Source: Prolixibacteraceae bacterium (GTDB lineage Bacteria > Bacteroidota > Bacteroidia > Bacteroidales > Prolixibacteraceae). Taken from it: a stretch of 14,405 nt of DNA. Where the stretch lies: assembly GCA_027451165.1 (NCBI GenBank), contig DAIDJX010000058.1, positions 1-14,405 of the forward strand. Direction: 5' to 3'. The translations under genes and the position numbers were made by a program. This document shows positions 6,234 through 13,827 of the stretch, in pieces (positions within the stretch are counted from its first letter, which is position 1; every line of letters starts with the position of its first letter). The notes beneath the pieces are model-generated. The model searched no databases. It had not been told where the DNA came from and saw only the letters and a list, made by a program, of their open reading frames with translations.

Positions 6234-7412
6234 TCAGAAATGAAACCAGATCGCAGGATGCCGGACAGGCAGGTTCCGGATAACCTCCGGATGTTCAGGA
6301 AATGCGGGCAACGACAAATATTTGCTGATGTATTGAGGCTGTGCCAGAGCCAATCCGGAAAACAGCAAACACGATTGTCTTACAGGCCACTCTTCCCAGA
6401 TGTAAATGTCTTTGTTATAAGGCCACGTAGATTTGTCTTCAATATAGGGGAAAATAAATTCCATTCCTTTCTTCAGCGATTTTCCGTCGGAAGTTTTAAA
6501 TTCCCACAGGTTATCTTCCTGGGTGGACAGGATTGCTGCGGCATTGGCAAAGGCATCCATATTGAAGAGGGAATAGCCATATGGCTTTGTTCGTTTGATC
6601 TCCAAAGGGAAACTTCCGTCGGTCGCCATTTGGGAAGGTAACAGGATGTTTTTGAAACGGCTGATGCATAAATCCAGCACTTCCTGGTTGCCGGTCAGGC
6701 TTGCAAAGGCAGCGGCTGTAACCACCCAGCAGGTGCCGTGGTTGTTTTCGGCATTCATTTCTTTAATGCCGTATTCGTGAGTGGTCATCCAGTTCAGAAA
6801 CCGGCTGAACCATGCTTTGATTTTGTTTGCCTTTTCAGCCGGAATTGCCCCTTTTTCTGAAAGAACTTTAATGGATTGAGCCACTTCCACCAAATGATAA
6901 GCATCGATCAGACCGATGCTTCTTCCGGTGAACCTTCCTTTGATTGCCTGTGCATACAGCATGTCGGGATTCATCAGGGTGGCCGTATCCGCAAACCAGG
7001 CTTCAACATGTTCAAGCGCTTTGGCTGCAAAAGTGTCTTTACCGGTCAGCAGCCAGGCCGAAGTCAGTGTGGCGGTGATTTCACTCAGACGGACCATGGC
7101 CAGGCGATGGTCAGAAAAGTTATCCGGATTGCTTTGGCCATCTTTCTGAATGTAGGGGCCCTCCGGATTGGACGGATCAGGCCACCAATAGTCACCTTCG
7201 GAATAAAAATCATGGATTCCACCGGCGCTTCTGGAACAATGCGAAGCTGTAACGGTAACCGGTTTTTCTGACAACAGGAAATTTGCCCGACGGATGGTTT
7301 CCTTCCGGATTTCCTTTGCCATTTTTCTTTCAACCGGTGACAAACCTGCACTTTCCAAATAATTAAAAATCAAAAGGATGCATAGTATTGTAAAGATGTT
7401 TTTCTGCTTCAT
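6234..7412 (-). CDS. Secreted alginate-lyase-fold polysaccharide lyase (PF05426, possibly PL38-like)
   Basis: From the ATG at 7412 the protein is 392 residues, beginning KQKNIFTILCILLIF, a good signal peptide. An upstream ATG at 7436 would overlap the sulfatase stop by 11 bp and add eight residues. Features of the PF05426 (alpha/alpha)-toroid lyases are HDFYSEGDYWWPDPSNPEGPY (about 67-87), IKGRFTGRSIGLIDAYHLVE, the NNHGTCW motif (Asn-Asn-His about 223-225, the catalytic neutralizer and base region of this fold) and the later KPYGYSLFNMDAF with a candidate catalytic Tyr. The family cleaves uronate polymers by beta-elimination; the DYWWPDP type resembles glucuronan/alginate-active PL38 more than classical PL5, but I am not certain. 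It is the last gene of the fucosidase-PL6-sulfatase operon. Confidence 0.82.
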   Translation of the reverse strand: MKQKNIFTILCILLIFNYLESAGLSPVERKMAKEIRKETIRRANFLLSEKPVTVTASHCSRSAGGIHDFYSEGDYWWPDPSNPEGPYIQKDGQSNPDNFSDHRLAMVRLSEITATLTSAWLLTGKDTFAAKALEHVEAWFADTATLMNPDMLYAQAIKGRFTGRSIGLIDAYHLVEVAQSIKVLSEKGAIPAEKANKIKAWFSRFLNWMTTHEYGIKEMNAENNHGTCWVVTAAAFASLTGNQEVLDLCISRFKNILLPSQMATDGSFPLEIKRTKPYGYSLFNMDAFANAAAILSTQEDNLWEFKTSDGKSLKKGMEFIFPYIEDKSTWPYNKDIYIWEEWPVRQSCLLFSGLALAQPQYISKYLSLPAFPEHPEVIRNLPVRHPAIWFHF

Positions 7413-7425
7413 TGTTGAAAATGGA

Positions 7426-9042
7426 TTATTTGTCATATTTTCCCCTTTGTGCTTTCAGGAAGCTGATCATTTCGGCTTTCAGTTTCCTCGATTCTGCGGT
7501 ATAGGCGGGATCATCCGCCACATTTCTGGTTTCCAGCGGATCCTTTTGGTAATCATACATTTCCGTGGCAACCACCAGCTCTTCACTGAAAGGCTTGTAG
7601 CTGCGGAAACCGTCCCCCAGCCAGAGAGTGTAGCGGTACCTTTGGGTCCGGAGGGAATAGCCCATGCACTGGCCATCCGACCATCCCAGCCTGCTGGCTT
7701 CAATGCCTTTTCCCGGACGCGGATACTGGCTGAGGGAATATTCTTTCACCAGTGTTTCCGGGTTTTTCATGACAGGGGCCAGACTTTTTCCGTCGAGATG
7801 ACCAGGAATCTGTAAACCAGACAGTTCACAAAGCGTCGGGAAGATATCGATGAATTCTGTCGGGGAAGTGGTTTTTGCCGGATTCATCCCGGGTGCGGAA
7901 ATGATCAGCGGAGTGCGGGCGGCCTGTTCAAAATTGGTGTGTTTGCACCAGAGGTTATGATCACCCAGGTGCCATCCGTGGTCTCCCCAGAGTACCACAA
8001 TGGTATTGCCGGCCAGACCAAGTGAGTCGAGAGCCTTCAATACAATTCCGATTTGTGCATCGGTAAAGGAGGTGGCTGCATAATAGCCGTGGATCAGCTC
8101 CTTCTGTTTTTCCACAGGCATATCCAAACCCGGTTTCTGGTCAGAAAAGGAGGAAATGGGGGGTATATCTGTATAGCTGTACAATTCTCCGGCGGTGTGA
8201 TAGGCAATATCCGGGCCGTTCTCTGACTTTTTCTGAAAGGCAGCCAGTGGCATAGCCTTCCGGGAATAGAGATCCCAGTATTTTTTCGGGGCTACAAAAG
8301 GCAGATGGGGTTTACTGAAACCAACGGCAAAAAAGAAAGGCTTGTCACCTTTGGCCAGTTCCGACAAAATATCCCGGGCATGCAGGGCATTTGCCCCATC
8401 GTTGTAGGCATGGTCGGGTACATCTGCACATTCCACCGAAGGTTTGATTTTCGTCCCGACATAATCGTTCAGTTCTTTGCCTTTCAGCCCTTTTGCTTCC
8501 CCTTCAGCCGTGAATTTCCGGATCAGGGCCCTTGTTTCCGGTAGTTGGTACTGACCTTCCGGCCTTCCGGTGGAGGCAGGAAAATATTTATCTGACCGCC
8601 TGTAATAGGGGATACTCCAGGAGGGTCCATCCAGGTCGTCATCCACGCAGCGGGGATCATATATCTTTCCTATTCCGGCCGTCTGGTATCCCCAGGAGCG
8701 GAAATACTGCGGCAGGGAAAGAATATCCGGGTTGATATCCCTCATTTTGGTTTTCAGGTCCCAAACGCGGGTATAGTCGGGTCGCATCCCAGTCATCAGG
8801 CTGGCCCGGGTCGGACCGCTGACCGCCTGCTGGCAGTAATTCTGCATAAATACGGTGCTGCGGGCTGCAAGTTTATCGATGTTCGGTGTTTTAACCAGTG
8901 GATCTCCGTAACAACCCAGAATAGGTTTCAGGTCATCGACGGCGATAAACAGTACATTGGGACGGGCAGGTTGTGCCTGTAACGCTGTGAGGCTTAAGCC
9001 CAGCTGTGCTGCTATGGTAGCTTTGAGTGACAGATTTTTCAT
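7426..9042 (-). CDS. Secreted S1 family sulfatase, Ser-type (iduronate-2-sulfatase-like)
   Basis: I chose the ATG at 9042 (538 residues). It gives the signal peptide MKNLSLKATIAAQLGLSLTA with an AQA-type end and starts 4 bp after the PL6 stop; the longer frame from 9132 has no sensible N-terminus. RPNVLFIAVDDLKP gives metal-binding D36-D37, and VSGPTRASLMTG holds the active-site motif S-x-P-x-R with Ser75 as the residue oxidised to formylglycine. WGDHGWHLGDH supplies further metal and sulfate ligands. Because the nucleophile is Ser rather than Cys, maturation requires a radical-SAM anSME enzyme, not FGE; none is in the window. The sequence resembles the iduronate-2-sulfatase-like S1 subfamily (S1_7). 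It probably removes sulfate from oligosaccharides made by the neighbouring lyases in the periplasm. The target position cannot be read from sequence. Confidence 0.92.
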   Translation of the reverse strand: MKNLSLKATIAAQLGLSLTALQAQPARPNVLFIAVDDLKPILGCYGDPLVKTPNIDKLAARSTVFMQNYCQQAVSGPTRASLMTGMRPDYTRVWDLKTKMRDINPDILSLPQYFRSWGYQTAGIGKIYDPRCVDDDLDGPSWSIPYYRRSDKYFPASTGRPEGQYQLPETRALIRKFTAEGEAKGLKGKELNDYVGTKIKPSVECADVPDHAYNDGANALHARDILSELAKGDKPFFFAVGFSKPHLPFVAPKKYWDLYSRKAMPLAAFQKKSENGPDIAYHTAGELYSYTDIPPISSFSDQKPGLDMPVEKQKELIHGYYAATSFTDAQIGIVLKALDSLGLAGNTIVVLWGDHGWHLGDHNLWCKHTNFEQAARTPLIISAPGMNPAKTTSPTEFIDIFPTLCELSGLQIPGHLDGKSLAPVMKNPETLVKEYSLSQYPRPGKGIEASRLGWSDGQCMGYSLRTQRYRYTLWLGDGFRSYKPFSEELVVATEMYDYQKDPLETRNVADDPAYTAESRKLKAEMISFLKAQRGKYDK

Positions 9043-9046
9043 GTTT

Positions 9047-10438
9047 TCAAGGATTGATCTGTAAATAGAAAGGGCCTGTATTGAAAGCCGTGGCAACAGG
9101 CTTAACGGGGAAATCATTCCGTACCGGCTCAAAACATCCTGACGATTTGTTTTTCCCGCGTTTGTTTTTCACGATATCAAAAAGGATTTCCGGGTCATCT
9201 TCCATGTCCTGAATATCCATTATGGCCTGCCGTGGAATTTTCACCGAAGGTAAAGCTTTTTGCGGCCGGATGAAACCATACTCATTGGTGACAGGAAGTT
9301 TTTTCAGCAGGATAAAGCCTTTTTCAGCAGGCAGTTCTGAGGTATAATTGTTGATCATGGTTTCCCTTCCTGTGGGATCTTCCAGTATTTTGGCAGTTGG
9401 TTGAACCACCAGGTTGTTGCAGATTACCACTTCTTCCGGGGGATACTCCCCTTTTCCTCCAAGCCGGACCGGGCCCGATCCCACCAGGGTATTGTGTGCG
9501 ATCAGGATGTTTCGCAGGGGATCCACCCGGTAATTTTCCAACCGGATGCTGAAGTAATTACCCGTATTGAAATAGTTGTTGTACACCATGTCGTTCTGTC
9601 CTTCCTTGATGCGGATTCCGGCGCCATCCAGAAAGAAATTGCCATAAACGGCCGTATTCGAACCATGCCGGAGGGTGACATGGGATTCTCCATTCGATTC
9701 GAAGGTGTTGTACCGGTAGACATTTTCCCGGGCTTTGTTGGAAATGATCTCTCCATCGCCGTTGCAGCGGGTGAAATAGCAATATTCCATCAACGTGCGG
9801 CTGACAAATTTGCTCTGGTAGCTGTATCCCGGGCGGAAGGCTTCCATCCCGTAATCGCCACCTGCACCTTCCGGGGCCTGGAAATCCCTGAAGGAGCACC
9901 AGCGGATGACATTATTTCCCGGATGAAGGGAGTCGACGGCCACCTGGAAGACAGAGGAGCCTTCTTTTCCCGGGGGAGCCTGGGGCTTTTTTTCGAAATT
10001 GCACCAGGCAACGTCATTAAACCGTCCGGTTTTGGTGATCTCAAAAAAGTAGTGCGACCGGTAACCTGAGATATTAAGCTGACTGATCCTACAACGAGAT
10101 CCGGCAACAGTCACCACATTGCCGCTGACGGAACCATCCAAAAACTGGAATCCGGAGAAAGTTACATTGTCCGCCGAAATCCTGACTGAGGATTTGCCGG
10201 TAAAAATGACTTTCCCGGGCGTTTCAGCCATGAAAATAATTCCGTTGTTTTTCAGGTTTAAAACCACATCCGCGTAACTGCCGTTTTTCCAGATGACGGA
10301 ATCTTTTTCCATGAGTTGTGGGGCAACCGTTTCAAAATCCTTCACAGAGGATATTTTCCAGGATGTTGCCCAACCTGTAGTCTGTATCATGAAGAACAGG
10401 ATCACTAGCTGCCAGGAAATGGATGTTCTGATTTTCAT
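9047..10438 (-). CDS. Secreted PL6 family lyase (alginate lyase / chondroitinase-B type)
   Basis: From the ATG at 10438 the protein is 463 residues, opening with signal peptide MKIRTSISWQLVILFFM; the longer reading from 10525 lies inside the fucosidase gene. The body is a parallel beta-helix of repeated N-x-F/Y rungs. The PL6 active-site segment is clear: CNGDGEIISNKARENVYRYN, with Lys235 as predicted base, then ESHVTLRHGS with Arg257 as predicted acid, plus the acidic and Asn residues that bind calcium. PL6 enzymes cleave alginate (MG or poly-G) or dermatan sulfate by beta-elimination, leaving a 4,5-unsaturated uronate. It starts 4 bp after the fucosidase stop and ends 4 bp before the sulfatase start, so the genes are translationally close-packed. 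Family assignment is solid and the substrate is open. Confidence 0.9.
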   Translation of the reverse strand: MKIRTSISWQLVILFFMIQTTGWATSWKISSVKDFETVAPQLMEKDSVIWKNGSYADVVLNLKNNGIIFMAETPGKVIFTGKSSVRISADNVTFSGFQFLDGSVSGNVVTVAGSRCRISQLNISGYRSHYFFEITKTGRFNDVAWCNFEKKPQAPPGKEGSSVFQVAVDSLHPGNNVIRWCSFRDFQAPEGAGGDYGMEAFRPGYSYQSKFVSRTLMEYCYFTRCNGDGEIISNKARENVYRYNTFESNGESHVTLRHGSNTAVYGNFFLDGAGIRIKEGQNDMVYNNYFNTGNYFSIRLENYRVDPLRNILIAHNTLVGSGPVRLGGKGEYPPEEVVICNNLVVQPTAKILEDPTGRETMINNYTSELPAEKGFILLKKLPVTNEYGFIRPQKALPSVKIPRQAIMDIQDMEDDPEILFDIVKNKRGKNKSSGCFEPVRNDFPVKPVATAFNTGPFYLQINP

Positions 10439-10442
10439 TTTG

Positions 10443-12065
10443 TTATACAAGGATTTTGAAAGCAAAGGAAAGATCGTTCTCAGGTTTGATTTTTTCCCGG
10501 ATATCTTTTCCGAGCAGGATTTCAATTCCCGAAGCGGTGTTTTTCCATTTTAGTGGTTTTTGTACCCCCAGCAGGTGAAGCGGTGACCCCGGTTGGGGTT
10601 TTACAGAGGATAAAACCAGCTTGTCTCCCGGCCAGTCATAGCTGAAGGCAAAAACGGTTTTTTTGTCTTTCGAGCGGGTAAAACGGATTTTGTCTCCTTC
10701 TTTCCACAGATCGCCTTCCCGTGGGCGTGTGGCGTAGATGGCTTCCCCGTTGGTTTTCAGCCAGGCACCAACTTCATTGAGCTGGCTGATGGCTGTCGGG
10801 GCAAATTCACCGTTCCCGTCGGGGCCGATACCCACCATGAAATTGCCTCCCTTGGCTGCCGAATCGATCAGGTTTTGAATGACCCAGGCGGCTCCCTTAT
10901 AGTTTTCCGGAGTGGGTTCATAAGAGAAAGTCTTGCCCAGGGGATAAATGACAAACCACGGAGTATCGGTATTTTCCTTGTTTCCGGGAACGAAACCTTC
11001 CGGGGTGTAATAATCGCCGTAATTGCCGATTCCTCTTGCCCGGAACATCACATCCGGCTGGATTTTGCGCAGTTCCAGCAAAGTCTCACGGAGTTGCGGC
11101 CAGACTTTCGGACCCCAGTATATATCCAGGCAGACCATGTCGATTTTGCCGTAATTGGTCAGTAACTCCTTCAACTGGGTACGATGCCGGAGGACCATCC
11201 GGTCGACCTCTTCTTTGGCCGGATCGGGCACCACCACCCAATTTTTGGCAAGGCGTTCTTTTGTTCTCCGGAATTCTTCGTTCTCAGGATCCCCCGGTTT
11301 CCAGATGGCTTTCAGGTATTCTTCGCTCGACGGAATCTGCAACGGGTGGTAACCATACGGCCGGAAATCGGCATCGTACCAGTCGGGATGAGAAAAATAG
11401 AGGTCAATCTTAATGCCATGCCGGTGCGCGGCATCGGTCAGTTCCCGGATAATGTCCCGCTTAAATGGCGTTTCCATGATGCTGTAAGCCAGGTCACATT
11501 CCTCGATCGCAGGCCCTCCCGGCGCCGTCCAGTTTACCCTCCGCTTAACCCGGGTCTGAGTGTCGAACATGGAAAAACCTTCATGGTGTTTGGAGGTGAA
11601 GGCAAACATCTTCATCCCCCAATCCTTAAAATAGGTCATCCATTGGTCGGCATTAAAGCCCTGAGGATTCCAGTTTTTATATAACTGATTGTATTCCTGC
11701 CGTTTGGCAATATCAAAATAGGGCGGCACATGTCCCAGGTAGGGCCAGGATTCTTTCTGCAGCTGCCAGATGGAATAGATGCCCCAGTGGAGACGAACGC
11801 CGAATTTCATATCCAGAAAGGCTTCGTAGGCTTCGTCAGACGCCCAGGTATATTCCGGGACCGGATCCTCTTCCACAAAAGGCATGGTGTGAATGTAATT
11901 GACGTCTGTTTTCGGCAGCCGGTGGGAAAACCGGGAAGGTTTCACGGAATTATCCGGGTAATCCATGCCCGGATAATGTTGCCCGTTCCCCTGTGTGTGA
12001 AAATTGCCCAGCATGGTAGCGGCCGACAGGCCGAAACTCCGGATGATGAATTGTTTGCGGTTCAT
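10443..12065 (-). CDS. Secreted GH29 alpha-L-fucosidase
   Basis: From the ATG at 12065 the protein is 540 residues with an N-terminus MNRKQFIIRSFGLSAATML, a Tat-like signal with RK in place of RR; the longer frame from 12128 adds an implausible hydrophobic leader. GH29 hallmarks are FGVRLHWGIYSIWQ (about 88-101), WNPQGFNADQWMTYFKDWGMKMFAFTSKHHEGFSMFDT (about 132-169), IDLYFSHPDWYD and KIDMVCLDIYWG. The Asp in that last motif (about 314) is the likely nucleophile, in a less usual context than the common WFDG. GGNFMVGIGPDGNGEF is the conserved GH29 barrel-end loop. A C-terminal beta domain follows. It hydrolyses terminal alpha-L-fucose in the periplasm. It is first in the operon; the 129-bp gap to the divergent kdgF-like gene must hold its promoter. 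Confidence 0.92.
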   Translation of the reverse strand: MNRKQFIIRSFGLSAATMLGNFHTQGNGQHYPGMDYPDNSVKPSRFSHRLPKTDVNYIHTMPFVEEDPVPEYTWASDEAYEAFLDMKFGVRLHWGIYSIWQLQKESWPYLGHVPPYFDIAKRQEYNQLYKNWNPQGFNADQWMTYFKDWGMKMFAFTSKHHEGFSMFDTQTRVKRRVNWTAPGGPAIEECDLAYSIMETPFKRDIIRELTDAAHRHGIKIDLYFSHPDWYDADFRPYGYHPLQIPSSEEYLKAIWKPGDPENEEFRRTKERLAKNWVVVPDPAKEEVDRMVLRHRTQLKELLTNYGKIDMVCLDIYWGPKVWPQLRETLLELRKIQPDVMFRARGIGNYGDYYTPEGFVPGNKENTDTPWFVIYPLGKTFSYEPTPENYKGAAWVIQNLIDSAAKGGNFMVGIGPDGNGEFAPTAISQLNEVGAWLKTNGEAIYATRPREGDLWKEGDKIRFTRSKDKKTVFAFSYDWPGDKLVLSSVKPQPGSPLHLLGVQKPLKWKNTASGIEILLGKDIREKIKPENDLSFAFKILV

Positions 12066-12123
12066 AGTCAATGCTGAAGTTTTCAAAATTCCGCTTAAAG
12101 ATAAAAAGATCACAATTACACCA

Positions 12124-12131
12124 TACATTTG
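12124..12131 (+). promoter_or_regulatory. Possible -7 element for the kdgF-like gene
   Basis: TACATTTG matches the Bacteroidota TAnnTTTG box perfectly, 63 bp before the ATG at 12195, inside the divergent gap with the fucosidase operon. I see no TTTG at the matching -33 position, so this is a weak call. Confidence 0.25.
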
Positions 12132-12194
12132 CCATAAAAGAGATTTTAAACAATTGGTAATAGTTTTATACTGAATTTTAAAGAATAGTTTACC

Positions 12195-12536
12195 ATGAAA
12201 ACCAGAAGTGCAAATTTTCTGATCGCTGCAGAACTTCCACCGGAAAATCCCGCTCCGGGCTTAACCCGCCAGATCATGGGCTACGACGGCCACATCATGA
12301 TGGTGAAAATCAGGTTTGAAAAAGGAGCGGTAGGGTATGTACATGAACATTTTCACGTTCAGTGTACTTACGTGGCAGCCGGGAAATTCGAGGTGATGAT
12401 CGCCGGGGAAAAGAAAATACTGGAAAGCGGAGACGGTTTTTACGTCGAACCGGATGTAGCCCACGGAGTGGTTTGCCTTGAAGAGGGAATCCTGATTGAT
12501 GTTTTCAGCCCGATGAGACTGGATTTCCTGGGATAA
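12195..12536 (+). CDS. kdgF: KdgF-like cupin: linearises unsaturated uronates
   Basis: A 113-residue single-domain cupin with no signal peptide, so cytoplasmic. Cupin motif 1 (G44, H50, H52, Q56, G63) and motif 2 (P86, H90) give a complete metal site. The segment MGYDGHIMMVKIRFEKGA and the tail ILIDVFSPMRLDF closely resemble KdgF, the enzyme that converts 4,5-unsaturated monouronates from pectin or alginate into the linear ketouronate. As I recall, Asp, Phe and Arg of the equivalent tail (here D102, F104, R108) were implicated in catalysis in characterised KdgF. It is divergent from an operon with two uronate lyases, which fits this function exactly: lyases make the unsaturated sugar, KdgF opens it. 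Other enzymes of the downstream pathway (KdgK, KdgA, reductases) are not in the window. Confidence 0.8.
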   Translation: MKTRSANFLIAAELPPENPAPGLTRQIMGYDGHIMMVKIRFEKGAVGYVHEHFHVQCTYVAAGKFEVMIAGEKKILESGDGFYVEPDVAHGVVCLEEGILIDVFSPMRLDFLG

Positions 12537-12607
12537 CATGCAGATCCTTCCTCTCCCGTTTCGCGGGATTCGTCAGGATGACAAGGACCGTTCACGCGAG
12601 GAGGGGA

Positions 12608-12672
12608 GAACCGTGGCCGGCCGGGAGCAGAACAATCTTTAAGGCAGGTCTTTCGCCGGCCGGCCACGGTTC
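12608..12672. repeat. Large hairpin with 17-bp perfect GC-rich arms
   Basis: The left arm GAACCGTGGCCGGCCGG (12608-12624) is perfectly complementary to CCGGCCGGCCACGGTTC (12656-12672), with a 31-nt loop. The arms are far more GC-rich than the surroundings. There is no T-tract, so it is not a classic intrinsic terminator. It looks like a REP/BIME- or MITE-like element. Confidence 0.8.
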
Positions 12673-12811
12673 CCCGGTTAATCCGATACCCTTGTCGTGT
12701 CGACGAAGCGAAGCAAGGAGACATCTGCATCTTCGCCATGGAAAGGTAAAAAGACCTTAGACAGGCTGTTTTGACCACGAAGGTAGCGAACTGCCACTGT
12801 CATCTCCTAAT

Positions 12812-12854
12812 TGTGCCCAATAAAATTGGGTTTAAACCCGGAATGACGGGCACA
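12812..12854. repeat. Nested and overlapping inverted repeats upstream of the sigma gene
   Basis: The outer stem is TGTGCCC (12812-12818) with GGGCACA (12848-12854). Within it, CCCAAT (12816-12821) pairs with ATTGGG (12825-12830), which itself overlaps the perfect palindrome GGGTTTAAACCC (12828-12839). The CCC at 12816-12818 can pair with either GGG, so the folds are mutually exclusive. Confidence 0.65.
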
Positions 12855-12955
12855 GATCTTCATTAAACGAGAGTCATAATATAGTTTTCCGGCCAAATAA
12901 AATTTTTCCATTTCCCATTAACTTTATACCACCGGTAGGGTCTTATCCCTGTTGC

Positions 12956-13507
12956 ATGGAAAAAGAGGTAACCGAGGAGTTTCTGCTCCGTTTGCTGAAA
13001 AATGAAAACAGCAGAAGAGAGGGAATGGCTTTGCTGATACATACCTATCAGGAGCGGATGTATTGGCATATCCGGAAAATGGTGATCAACCATGACGATG
13101 CCAGGGATGTCCTGCAGGAGACATTGGTCAGGGTCTGGAAGAATGTACATCAGTTCAGGGGGGAATCAGCAATTTCCAGCTGGCTCTACCGGATTGCTTC
13201 CAATGAGTCACTCCGGTTTCTGGAAAGGAAACAACGGAAGCTGGGCCATAAGGTGGAGTTACAAGAGATGCTGGTCAACGAATTGGAAACGGCTCCCTTT
13301 ATCTCCGGGGAGGCCATCCGGATCGCTCTCCAAAAGGCGATCCTGGTGCTGACCGACAGGCAGCGGCTGGTGTTTAACATGCGCTATTTTGATGAAATGG
13401 ACTATTCTGACATTGCTGATGTGCTGGAAACCACGGCAAACAACGTCAAGGTCTTGTACCACAATGCGAAAACCAGGATTGAGGAAACTTTAAAAGAAGA
13501 GATATGA
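12956..13507 (+). CDS. ECF-type RNA polymerase sigma factor
   Basis: A 183-residue sigma-70 family protein of ECF size, with regions 2 and 4 only. Region 2 covers about residues 25-90, with the core-binding and -10 recognition block HDDARDVLQETLVRVWKN and FRGESAISSWLYRIASN. Region 4 (about 133-178) reads LTDRQRLVFNMRYFDEMDYSDIADVL and then a helix-turn-helix ending VKVLYHNAKTRI. It recruits RNA polymerase to a specific promoter set. The stop codon overlaps the start of the next gene (ATGA, 13504-13507), the typical arrangement with a membrane partner that controls it. ATG at 12956 is the chosen start. I did not find an obvious autoregulatory ECF promoter. Confidence 0.93.
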   Translation: MEKEVTEEFLLRLLKNENSRREGMALLIHTYQERMYWHIRKMVINHDDARDVLQETLVRVWKNVHQFRGESAISSWLYRIASNESLRFLERKQRKLGHKVELQEMLVNELETAPFISGEAIRIALQKAILVLTDRQRLVFNMRYFDEMDYSDIADVLETTANNVKVLYHNAKTRIEETLKEEI

Positions 13508-13827
13508 CAAAGCCCAAGATCAGTCATCCCTACCAGGTTCCCGATGGATTTTTTGATCTTCAGGAAAAGGAACTGATGATAAAACTGGACGGGATCAGTC
13601 TTCAGGAAAAAAGGAAATCGGCTGTATGGCAGGTTTTGAAATATGCGGCCATCATTGTTGCTGCTGTATTCCTCGGAAGGGAAAGCGTCACGGTCTTCCC
13701 CGGGCAGCAGAAATCAGCCGCTGATCAGGAGTCCCTCACTGTGGATCTGGTACTTTCCCAGGTTTCGGATGAGGATCTGTCGGAATTTCTCATCGAAAAT
13801 GTTGCACAGGAGTTTTTAACCGAATAA
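13504..13827 (+). CDS. Single-pass membrane protein, putative anti-sigma partner
   Basis: A 107-residue protein whose ATG overlaps the sigma stop by four bases. The N-terminus contains YQVPDGFFDLQEKELMIKL (about residues 10-28), close to the 'VPEGYF' motif found in small proteins downstream of ECF sigma genes in Bacteroidota. A membrane helix spans about 42-58 (WQVLKYAAIIVAAVFLG), followed by a periplasmic tail of about 45 residues rich in Asp and Glu. There is no zinc-binding HxxxCxxC anti-sigma motif. Operon position and topology (cytoplasmic N-terminus, periplasmic C-terminus) suggest it tethers or inhibits the sigma factor; this is inference from context, not from a recognised domain. Its stop overlaps the next ATG. 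Confidence 0.75.
   Translation: MTKPKISHPYQVPDGFFDLQEKELMIKLDGISLQEKRKSAVWQVLKYAAIIVAAVFLGRESVTVFPGQQKSAADQESLTVDLVLSQVSDEDLSEFLIENVAQEFLTE

Larger units (their letters stand above)
12537..12955. other. Gene-free intergenic region with composite inverted repeats
   Basis: About 420 bp without a credible gene. Small frames exist on both strands but lack family features and follow the repeat boundaries. It holds a short hairpin (TCCCG 12554-12558 / CGGGA 12564-12568) just after kdgF, the large hairpin at 12608-12672, a GACGAAGCGAAGCAAGGAGA-type stretch near 12700-12720 that looks like a widely dispersed REP-like word, and nested hairpins at 12812-12854. The last 60 bp before the sigma gene are A/T-rich and presumably contain its promoter. 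Confidence 0.7.

Noticed and set aside
9043..9132. Extended N-terminus of the sulfatase from the ATG at 9132
   Set aside because: It would overlap the PL6 gene by 86 bp, and the internal ATG at 9042 begins a proper signal peptide 4 bp after the PL6 stop.
10439..10525. Extended N-terminus of the PL6 lyase from the ATG at 10525
   Set aside because: It lies inside the fucosidase coding region; the ATG at 10438 starts a signal peptide with a 4-bp intergenic gap.
12066..12128. Extended N-terminus of the fucosidase from the ATG at 12128
   Set aside because: The extra 21 residues add a second hydrophobic leader; the ATG at 12065 gives the usual family N-terminal export signal.
12554..12568. Intrinsic terminator of kdgF
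   Set aside because: The stem is only 5 bp and no T-tract follows, so I would not call it a terminator.
12440..12778. Open frames on both strands over the hairpin region (12578-12760 plus, 12440-12778 minus)
   Set aside because: They cross the GC-rich inverted repeat, one overlaps kdgF antisense, and neither resembles any protein family.
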